Source: SCGC-AG-212-J23 sp036406675 (GTDB taxonomy: Bacteria > Pseudomonadota > Gammaproteobacteria > Burkholderiales > SG8-39). From it: a stretch of 59,854 nucleotides of DNA. The first letter of the stretch is position 1, and each line of letters opens with the position of its first letter. The notes under the pieces were generated by a model. It did no database searches. It was not told the DNA's origin and worked only from the letters and a program-made list of their open reading frames with translations. The stretch spans positions 1 to 59,854 of the forward strand of contig DASXAO010000030.1 of assembly GCA_036406675.1 (NCBI GenBank), given 5' to 3'. The position numbers and the translations under genes are program-made. Of this stretch, positions 54,216 to 59,854 are shown in pieces.

Positions 54216-55444
54216 CTCCCGCGGTACGCCGCTAGAGCGGCGTCCACTGCCGCGCCCCGCGGCAGCTTGTATTTTTCCCGGGAAAGAATGGCCTCCAGCG
54301 CTCCCAAGGTGTTGAGGACCGCGTCCGCGCGGGCGTTGTAGCCCATGGTGCCGATGCGCCAGATGCGGCCGTGCAGCGGACCGAAGGAGGTGCCGATCTC
54401 GATGTTGAACTCGTCAAGGAGCGCCCGGCGCACCCTCTCGCCGTCGACGCCGGGAGGGATATGCACGCCGGTCACGTTGGCCATCTTGTGGCGCTGGTCG
54501 CCGAAGAGCTCGAGTCCCATCGCCTCCAGTCCCGCCGTCAGCGCCCGCGAGGCCCGCGCATGGCGCACGAAGGCGCGCTCGAGCCCTTCCTCGAGCAGAA
54601 TGCGCGCGCATTCGCGCGCGGCATAGAGCATCGTGGTTGCCTCGGTGTGGTGGTTCAGCGCCTTGTCGGACCAGTAGTCCATGATCATCGCGAGGTCGAA
54701 GTAGTTGCTGCGGATGATCGGCCCGTCGCCGTCTTTTTCGCCTTTCTTCTTCAGACCTTCTTCGATGTGCCGGCGTCTGACGATCGCCTTTTCCGCGCGT
54801 TCGTTGAGCGTGAGCGGCGCGCTGCCGGAAGGGCCGGCCAGGCATTTCTGCAGGCCGGCGCTCACCACGTCGAGTTGCCACGCATCGGTGGCGACCTCCA
54901 TCCCGCCCAGCGTGGCGGTGGCATCGACATAAAGGAGGACGTCGTGCGCGCGGCAGAGCTTGCCGAGCTCCGCGAGCGGCTGCGCCATGGTCGTCGACGT
55001 GTCGCCGTGGGAGACCGCGACGATCTTGGGTCTTCTCGCCTTGATCTCCCGCTCCAGCTGTTCGTCCGTGAAAACGCTGCCCCATTCAGCCTCAATGGGA
55101 AAAACTTCGGCGCCGAAGCGCTTGGCGATCTCGACCTTGAGATGCCCGAAGCGCCCGAACACCGGCACCAGCACGCGGTCGCCCGGCTCGATCAGCGAGG
55201 CGAGCGCCGCCTCGATGGCGGAACGCGCGGTGCCGTCGACGAGCAGCGTCCAGCGGTTCCCGGTCTTGAACACGCCGCGGTAGAGCTCCGACACTTCCTT
55301 CATGTACTGGCGGAACTGCGGGTCGAACTGCCCGAGAAGCTGTGCGCTCATCGCGCGCAGCACGCGCGGATCGGCGTTGATCGGCCCGGGACCCATCAGC
55401 AGGCGCGGCGCGGGATTGATGTCGCGCATTACATCCTTATTCAT
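54212..55444 (-). CDS. pucG: Ureidoglycine-glyoxylate aminotransferase (PucG-type)
   Basis: A 410-residue class V PLP aminotransferase with PLP Lys200 in SAGLQKCLAGPSGSAPL, a pattern typical of PucG rather than alanine-glyoxylate enzymes. A SNYFD segment is near residue 247. It would convert ureidoglycine + glyoxylate into oxalurate + glycine, feeding AllFGH. The ATG at 55444 overlaps puuE. A second ATG at 55429, preceded by AAGGA, is an equally good start. Confidence 0.86.
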   Translation of the reverse strand: MNKDVMRDINPAPRLLMGPGPINADPRVLRAMSAQLLGQFDPQFRQYMKEVSELYRGVFKTGNRWTLLVDGTARSAIEAALASLIEPGDRVLVPVFGRFGHLKVEIAKRFGAEVFPIEAEWGSVFTDEQLEREIKARRPKIVAVSHGDTSTTMAQPLAELGKLCRAHDVLLYVDATATLGGMEVATDAWQLDVVSAGLQKCLAGPSGSAPLTLNERAEKAIVRRRHIEEGLKKKGEKDGDGPIIRSNYFDLAMIMDYWSDKALNHHTEATTMLYAARECARILLEEGLERAFVRHARASRALTAGLEAMGLELFGDQRHKMANVTGVHIPPGVDGERVRRALLDEFNIEIGTSFGPLHGRIWRIGTMGYNARADAVLNTLGALEAILSREKYKLPRGAAVDAALAAYRGS

Positions 55445-56357
55445 GAGGATGGTGCTTCAGCCAGTGGCGGGCGATGTCGATGCGCCGCGCGACCCAGACC
55501 TTCTTGCCGCGCACGTGCTTGAGAAAGCGCTCGAGCGCTGCGAGCCGCCCCGGGCGGCCGACGAGCCGGCAGTGCAGCCCCACCGACATCATGCGCGGCG
55601 TGCGGTTGCCTTCCTCGTACAGGACGTCGAAGGCATCCTTGAGATACGCGAAGAACTGGTCGCCCGAGTTGAACCCCTGAGCCGTGGCGAAGCGCATGTC
55701 GTTCGCGTCCAGCGTATACGGGACGACGAGCTGCGGCTTGCCGCTCTTGTTCCGGTACCGTGTGTCGTACCAGGGCAGGTCGTCGCTGTAGTCGTCAGCG
55801 TCGTAGACGAAGCCGCCGTCCTCCACCACGAGCTTGCGCGTATTCGGGCTGGTGCGGCCGGTGTACCAGCCGAGCGGGCGCTCGCCGGTGAGCTTGCGGT
55901 GAATCTCGATGGCGCGCTGCATGTGCTCGCGCTCGACCGCTTCGGCTACATATTGGTAATTGATCCAGCGCCAGCCGTGGCTCGCGATCTCGTGCCCGGC
56001 CTTGAGAAGCGCATCGACCGCGGCGGGGTTGCGCTCCATCGCCATGGCGACGCCGTACACGGTGAACGGCACGTCGTAGCGCGAAAAGAGCTCGAGGATG
56101 CGCCAGACGCCCACGCGCGAGCCGTATTCGTAGATCGACTCCATCGACATGTGGCGCACGCCTTCGAGCGGCGCCGCGCCGACGATCTCGGAAAGGAACG
56201 CCTCGGAGGCCTTGTCGCCGTGCAGGACCGAATTCTCGCCGCCCTCCTCGTAGTTGAGCACGAACTGCAGGGCGACGCGCGCGCTGCCCGGCCATTTCGC
56301 CTTGGGCGGCTTCCCCCCATAGCCGATCAGGTCACGCGGATAGGGGCTTGAAGTCAT
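55437..56357 (-). CDS. puuE: Allantoinase, PuuE type (polysaccharide-deacetylase fold)
   Basis: A 306-residue metal-independent-looking allantoinase of the NodB-like family. It starts SSPYPRDLIGYGGKPP, with VLNYEEGGENSVLHGD, EIASHGWRWINYQ and WYTGRTSPNTRKLV. It opens allantoin to allantoate. The ATG at 56357 matches the family start. An in-frame upstream extension of 13 residues reads inside allC and is ignored. It overlaps the allC end by 26 bases. Confidence 0.93.
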   Translation of the reverse strand: MTSSPYPRDLIGYGGKPPKAKWPGSARVALQFVLNYEEGGENSVLHGDKASEAFLSEIVGAAPLEGVRHMSMESIYEYGSRVGVWRILELFSRYDVPFTVYGVAMAMERNPAAVDALLKAGHEIASHGWRWINYQYVAEAVEREHMQRAIEIHRKLTGERPLGWYTGRTSPNTRKLVVEDGGFVYDADDYSDDLPWYDTRYRNKSGKPQLVVPYTLDANDMRFATAQGFNSGDQFFAYLKDAFDVLYEEGNRTPRMMSVGLHCRLVGRPGRLAALERFLKHVRGKKVWVARRIDIARHWLKHHPHE

Positions 56358-57561
56358 GAATGAAGTCGAAAAGCACGCCAGCGCCGATCGCCGCATCCTC
56401 CTCGGTGATCGATTCGGCGGGATTGTGGCTCACGCCGCCTTTGCAGCGCACGAAGAGCATCGCGATGTCGGCGATCGCCTTGATCGCCATGCCGTCGTGG
56501 CCGGCGCCGCTCGGCAACCGGCGCACGCGCACGCCTCGCGCCCCGACCGCGCGCTCGAGCTGGCGCATGAGCCACGGCGCGCAGGCGCTCGAGCCGAAGT
56601 CCTGCAGCGATTCGATCCGCGCCTCGAGCCTCCTTTGGGCCGCGATGCGCGCGATTTCCCGCTGCACCTCGGCCACGGCTTCATCTCGAACGGAATCCTC
56701 CGGCGCGCGTACATCCACGGTGAATTGCACTTCGCCCGGAATCACGTTGATCGCGCCCGGCTTCGCCTCGATGCGGCCGACGGTGCCGACGAGCTCCGGA
56801 ACCTTGTTTGCCGCCCTTTCCACCATCAAAACGCATTCTGCAGCGGCGGCAAGCGCATCCCGGCGCAGCGGCATCGGCACGGTCCCGGCGTGTCCGGCTT
56901 CGCCGCGCAGCGTGATGCGAAGCCGGGAGAACCCGTTGATCGCGGTGACCACGCCCACGGGCAGGCCTTCGGCCTCGAGCACCGGGCCTTGCTCGATGTG
57001 AAGCTCGGCGTAGGCGAGAACATCGCTTCTCTTCCGTTTCACCCTGGGAAGATCCTCCGGATTTAGGCCGAAGTGGAGCAAAGCCTGGGCGATCGAAGCC
57101 CCGCCGGAGTCCTTGGTATGGAGAACTTCAGGATCGAGCGTGCCGGCGATGGCGCGGCTGCCGAGGAGCGTGGTGCCGAAGCGCACGCCTTCCTCGTCGC
57201 CGAAGCCGATCACCTCGATCGCGAAGGGCAGTTTCTCCTTCTTCCTGTTCAAGACATCTACGCATTCGATGGCGCTGATCACGCCGAGCATGCCGTCGTA
57301 TTTTCCGGCGTCGCGCACGGTGTCGAGATGCGAGCCGAGCATGAGGCATGGGAGCCCGGCGCGCGCGCCTTCGTAGCGGCCGACCGCGTTGCCCATCGCG
57401 TCGAGCGAGGCCTGCATGCCCGCTTCGCGCATCCAGCCGAGCACCGCTTCTCCGGCGGCGCGCCCCTCGGGTGAGAGAAACACTCGCGTCAATCCACCGG
57501 GCAGCTCGGAATGCCGCGCGAGGGCATCGCAGCGCTGCATGATGCGCGAGGCATCTAGCAT
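56332..57561 (-). CDS. allC: Allantoate amidohydrolase / carbamoylase family (M20)
   Basis: A 409-residue dinuclear metallo-amidase. The metal ligands are in LGSHLDTVRDAGKYDGMLGV and GDEEGVRFG, then AYAELHIEQGPVLE and a late GAGHDGMAI. Family members cleave N-carbamoyl groups. In this cluster it should turn allantoate into ureidoglycine. The ATG at 57561 lies 25 bases from the divergent uraD start, and there is no Shine-Dalgarno site. Confidence 0.9.
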   Translation of the reverse strand: MLDASRIMQRCDALARHSELPGGLTRVFLSPEGRAAGEAVLGWMREAGMQASLDAMGNAVGRYEGARAGLPCLMLGSHLDTVRDAGKYDGMLGVISAIECVDVLNRKKEKLPFAIEVIGFGDEEGVRFGTTLLGSRAIAGTLDPEVLHTKDSGGASIAQALLHFGLNPEDLPRVKRKRSDVLAYAELHIEQGPVLEAEGLPVGVVTAINGFSRLRITLRGEAGHAGTVPMPLRRDALAAAAECVLMVERAANKVPELVGTVGRIEAKPGAINVIPGEVQFTVDVRAPEDSVRDEAVAEVQREIARIAAQRRLEARIESLQDFGSSACAPWLMRQLERAVGARGVRVRRLPSGAGHDGMAIKAIADIAMLFVRCKGGVSHNPAESITEEDAAIGAGVLFDFIHDFKPLSA

Positions 57562-57569
57562 TTTGGCGG

Positions 57570-57580
57570 AGTGTACACTA
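57570..57580. promoter_or_regulatory. Symmetric divergent -10 element / palindrome between allC and uraD
   Basis: AGTGTACACT is a perfect palindrome. TACACT reads as a -10 for uraD on the plus strand (start expected near 57586) and TAGTGT as a -10 for allC on the minus strand (start near 57568). It could also be an operator. No good -35 boxes are visible for either direction. Confidence 0.5.
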
Positions 57581-57586
57581 GCGTGC

Positions 57587-58096
57587 GTGCGGCTCGAGGA
57601 GGCGAATGCGCTGGGGGAGCGCGAGTTCGTGGAGCGCTTCGGCGGCGTGTTCGAGCGCTCGCCGTGGGTGGCGAAGCGCGCGTGGCGAAAGAAACCGTTC
57701 GGCTCTCTCGATGCTCTCCACGCGGCGATGATGCAGGCCGTCGCCGAGGCGAGCGAAGACCAGCAGCTCGCCCTGGTGCGCACGCATCCCGAGCTCGCGG
57801 GGGCCGAAGCGAAAGAGGGCGCGCTGACCGCCAATTCATCGAGCGAGCAGGGCCGTCTGGGTTTCCTTGAATTGACTCACGAAGAGTTTGAGGCGATGCA
57901 AAGGCTGAATCAGCGCTACCGCGAGAAGCACGGCTTTCCGTGCATCGTGGCGCTGCGCCTGCATGCCACGCGCGAGAGCGTGCTCGCCGAGATGTCGCGC
58001 CGGATCGAGAGCGAGCCGCGGGCCGAATTCAGCGCGGCGCTCGAGCAGATCGGGCACATCACGCGCGGCCGGCTTGAAAAGATCGTAGATGGGTAG
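57587..58096 (+). CDS. uraD: OHCU decarboxylase
   Basis: A 169-residue enzyme that decarboxylates 2-oxo-4-hydroxy-4-carboxy-5-ureidoimidazoline to S-allantoin. The conserved catalytic His67 is in RTHPEL, with SSSEQGRLGF (Glu87, Gln88) and RYREKHGFPCIVAL. The GTG at 57587 was chosen because the family starts with a short helix (RLEEANALGEREFVERFG). This start would coincide with the predicted transcript start. It overlaps uraH by eight bases. Confidence 0.92.
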   Translation: MRLEEANALGEREFVERFGGVFERSPWVAKRAWRKKPFGSLDALHAAMMQAVAEASEDQQLALVRTHPELAGAEAKEGALTANSSSEQGRLGFLELTHEEFEAMQRLNQRYREKHGFPCIVALRLHATRESVLAEMSRRIESEPRAEFSAALEQIGHITRGRLEKIVDG

Positions 58097-58421
58097 GCTC
58101 ACCACGCACGTGCTCGACACGGCGCGCGGCAAGCCGGGCGTCGGCATCGCGCTCGAGCTTTACCGCCTCGAGAACGGGAGCGGCACGCTGGTCGCAAAAG
58201 CGGCGACGAACCGCGACGGGCGCACCGATGCCCCTCTGCTGGAGGGAGCGAGCCTGCGGGCTGGAACGTATGAGCTTGTCTTTCACATCGGCGCTTACTT
58301 CGCCGGCGAGGGGTTCCTCGACGTGGTTCCGATCCGCTTCAAGATCGCGGACGCCGCGGCGCACTATCACGTGCCGCTGCTTTGCTCGCCGTGGGGCTAT
58401 ACGACATATAGGGGGAGTTGA
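58089..58421 (+). CDS. uraH: 5-hydroxyisourate hydrolase
   Basis: A 110-residue transthyretin-related enzyme hydrolysing 5-hydroxyisourate to OHCU. All catalytic features are present: His7 in LTTHVLDT, Arg45 in NRDGRTD, His94 in HYHVPLL, and the C-terminal tetrapeptide YRGS. It is coupled to uraD by overlap, and a Bug receptor gene follows three bases after its stop. Confidence 0.95.
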   Translation: MGRLTTHVLDTARGKPGVGIALELYRLENGSGTLVAKAATNRDGRTDAPLLEGASLRAGTYELVFHIGAYFAGEGFLDVVPIRFKIADAAAHYHVPLLCSPWGYTTYRGS

Positions 58422-58424
58422 AAA

Positions 58425-59384
58425 ATGAAACTGCGATTCGCTTTCATCTTGTTGCTGTCATTGCCGATCGGTGCGCTCGCACAGGCCTGGCCCACAAAGC
58501 CGGTGCGGGTGATCGTGACGTTCGCCCCCGGCGGCTCTTCCGACATCGTTGCGCGCCTCGTCGCCATTCCGCTGCAGTCCGAGCTTGGCCAACCCATCAT
58601 CGTGGACAACAAGCCGGGCGCGGGCGGCACCATCGGCGCGGCAGAGGCCGCGAGCGCCGCCCCCGACGGCTATACGCTGCTCCTTTCGAACAGCGCGCCG
58701 ATCAGCATCTCGCCCGCGATGCAGGACGTGCCGCGCTACGACCCGGTCAAGGCCTTTACGCACGCTGCCTATATCGGCTCCGTGGCGAACGTGTTCGTGA
58801 TCCATCCCTCGGTGCCGGCGAAGAACATGGCCGAGCTCATTGCGTGGATCAAGGTGGAGAAGAGCCCGGTGGCCTATGGCTCAGGCGGGATAGGCTCGAT
58901 CGGGCACCTCGTGGGCGAGACCATGAAGAAGGACTACGGCCTGCGCATGGAGCATGTCGGCTACAAGGGCTCCTCGCCCATGCACAACGATCTCCTGTCG
59001 GGCACGATCAAGCTCGCCATCGACACGCTGCCGCAGAACGTTCCGTTCATCAAGGACGGTAAGCTGCGCGCCATCGCCGTGACCTCGCCCGCGCGCGCGC
59101 CGATGGCGCCCGAAGTGCCGAGCGTGCAGGAGCTCGGCCAGAAAAAGCTCGTAGCCGAGAACTTCCTCGGAATTTCCGGGCCGGCGGGCTTGCCGCGCGA
59201 GGTCGCCGCGCGAATCAATGCTGCCAACAAGAAAGCGCTCGCCGACCCGAAGGTTGCGCAGCGCCTCGCCGAGCTCGGCGTGCAGAGCCGCGACATGACG
59301 CCCGAGCAGTTCACCGCCTTCGTGGCGGCGCAGGTCAAGGAGTGGTACCAGCCGGTCAAGGACTCGGGCGCCAAGCTGAACTGA
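58425..59384 (+). CDS. Bug-family tripartite tricarboxylate transporter receptor in the purine cluster
   Basis: A 319-residue periplasmic binding protein: signal peptide MKLRFAFILLLSLPIGALA, then WPTKPVRVIVTFAPGGSSD, DNKPGAGGTIGAAEA, APDGYTLLLSN and VGYKGSSPMHNDLLSG. GGGGGAG precedes the ATG, overlapping the uraH end. Being enclosed in the urate arm, it may bind a purine-derived ligand. This is inference from position. A family B repeat follows its stop. Confidence 0.88.
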   Translation: MKLRFAFILLLSLPIGALAQAWPTKPVRVIVTFAPGGSSDIVARLVAIPLQSELGQPIIVDNKPGAGGTIGAAEAASAAPDGYTLLLSNSAPISISPAMQDVPRYDPVKAFTHAAYIGSVANVFVIHPSVPAKNMAELIAWIKVEKSPVAYGSGGIGSIGHLVGETMKKDYGLRMEHVGYKGSSPMHNDLLSGTIKLAIDTLPQNVPFIKDGKLRAIAVTSPARAPMAPEVPSVQELGQKKLVAENFLGISGPAGLPREVAARINAANKKALADPKVAQRLAELGVQSRDMTPEQFTAFVAAQVKEWYQPVKDSGAKLN

Positions 59385-59386
59385 CC

Positions 59387-59410
59387 AAAAACAGGGACGG
59401 ACCACGTTTT
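59387..59410. repeat. Short interspersed repeat, family B
   Basis: AAAA plus CAGGGACGGACCACGTTTT, the same core as at 15467-15491. It occupies the gap between the Bug gene and the second transthyretin-like gene, ending two bases before its ATG. Confidence 0.85.
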
Positions 59411-59412
59411 CC

Positions 59413-59754
59413 ATGCCGGGGATCTCTATTCACGTCGTCGACGTGTCGCGCGGGGTGATCGCATCAGGCATGAGCGTCGAGCTTCGTCGGCGGGATGCGG
59501 TCGTCGCAGGCGGTCAGATCGGGCCAAGCGGGTTGTTCGAGCACCCGGCGCTGAAGGAGCGCTTCGCTCCAGGCTCGTACCAGGCCGTGTTCCACGTTGC
59601 TGACTATTACCGGAAGGCAGGCGTCCCGCTTCCTGTGCACCCATTCCTGGATGTGGTGCGCTACGACTTCGCTGTCGACCAGCCGGACCAGCACTACCAT
59701 CTGCCGTTCAAGTGCACGCCGTGGGGCTATTCGTGCTTTCGTGGCGGCGCTTGA
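59413..59754 (+). CDS. Divergent transthyretin-like (UraH-related) protein
   Basis: A 113-residue protein with the UraH fold: SIHVVDVSRG (His7), PGSYQAVFHVADYY and HYHLPFKCTPWGYSCFRGGA (His96). It differs from the upstream uraH at active-site positions. The NRDGR loop Arg is replaced (GPSGLFEHP) and the C-terminal YRGS tetrapeptide is FRGGA. It may have another substrate or assist PuuD. It lies between inverted family B repeats, directly before puuD. Confidence 0.82.
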   Translation: MPGISIHVVDVSRGVIASGMSVELRRRDAVVAGGQIGPSGLFEHPALKERFAPGSYQAVFHVADYYRKAGVPLPVHPFLDVVRYDFAVDQPDQHYHLPFKCTPWGYSCFRGGA

Positions 59755-59762
59755 AAACGAAT

Positions 59763-59785
59763 AAAAACGTGGTCCGTCCCTGATT
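59763..59785. repeat. Short interspersed repeat, family B, inverted copy
   Basis: AAAACGTGGTCCGTCCCTG, the reverse complement of the copy at 59387-59410. It fills most of the 38-base gap between the divergent UraH-like gene and puuD. Confidence 0.85.
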
Positions 59786-59792
59786 CCGGTTC

Positions 59793-59854
59793 GTGGAAGC
59801 GTACGCACTCGAGTGGCTCAACCTGGCGCTGCGCTGGGCGCACGTGATCGTCGG
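59793..59854 (+). CDS. puuD: Urate hydroxylase PuuD, N-terminal fragment
   Basis: The GTG at 59793 opens VEAYALEWLNLALRWAHVIVG before the window ends. This matches the first transmembrane helix of PuuD, the membrane urate oxidase with a C-terminal cytochrome c domain that makes 5-hydroxyisourate. Only 20 residues are visible, so the call rests on this short match and on the purine-catabolism neighbours. Confidence 0.7.
   Translation, partial: MEAYALEWLNLALRWAHVIV

Noticed and set aside
57595..57640. Strong Shine-Dalgarno GAGGAGG followed by ATG at 57606
   Set aside because: That ATG is out of frame with UraD and opens no recognisable protein; the match is probably coincidental within coding sequence.

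Overview
The window is about 60 kb of GC-rich, tightly packed bacterial chromosome. Gene content and order point to a betaproteobacterium of Burkholderiales type. The evidence is a leuS-lptE-holA-proA-nadD-rsfS-rlmH-maf-rng run, a gshB/EIIA-Man/HPr/EI block, a metX-metW pair, and five orphan periplasmic receptors of the Bug family (tripartite tricarboxylate transporter type). Species cannot be named from the sequence. Many genes overlap by 1-26 bases, and several start at GTG or TTG inside the stop codon of the gene before.

Layout. 1-5.7 kb: the 3' end of gatB, a DUF4124 protein, pyrE, xth, an AmpG-like permease and an aminohydrolase. 5.7-6.9 kb: two very small conserved-looking genes and two small membrane proteins, bordered by short palindromic repeats. 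6.9-15.5 kb: an FAH-fold hydrolase, a TauD-type dioxygenase, two divergent Bug receptors, a diheme cytochrome c, metX-metW behind a SAM-II-like riboswitch, a PdxA-type dehydrogenase and a class III CoA-transferase. 15.5-19.7 kb: a PTS phosphorelay lacking EIIB/EIIC, then gshB and a two-domain cytochrome c. 19.9-24.9 kb: tRNA-Arg(CCG), a Bug receptor, a dienelactone hydrolase, an amidase and rng. 24.9-32.1 kb: the large housekeeping operon up to leuS. 32.2-41.6 kb: a UvrD-type helicase, a LysE exporter, pyrophosphatase, small membrane proteins, GNAT and Rid proteins, a ModA-like receptor, a thiamine-diphosphate enzyme and a secreted metallo-beta-lactamase-fold protein. 41.6-42.7 kb: a scarred stretch holding an IS3-family remnant and a possible integron-cassette gene. 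42.7-48.3 kb: a YqaA protein, ilvA, 5-formyl-THF cyclo-ligase, slt and an NDUFA9-like protein.

The most interesting part is 48.4-59.9 kb. It carries what looks like a whole route from urate to carbamoyl phosphate: puuD (start only), two transthyretin-like proteins (one a normal UraH), uraD, puuE, allC, a PucG-type ureidoglycine-glyoxylate aminotransferase, the three oxamate carbamoyltransferase genes allF/allG/allH, and a carbamate kinase. Two Bug receptors are embedded in it. The predicted flow is urate, 5-hydroxyisourate, OHCU, allantoin, allantoate, ureidoglycine, oxalurate, then oxamate plus carbamoyl phosphate, and finally ATP, ammonia and CO2. The two arms diverge from a 25-base gap between allC and uraD, where a symmetric sequence could serve as overlapping -10 elements for both directions.

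Two short repeat families recur between genes. One is a palindrome around GGGGTCAGACCCC. The other is CAGGGACGGACCACGTTTT, two inverted copies of which bracket the divergent UraH paralogue. No CRISPR array, rRNA operon, prophage or complete transposon was seen.
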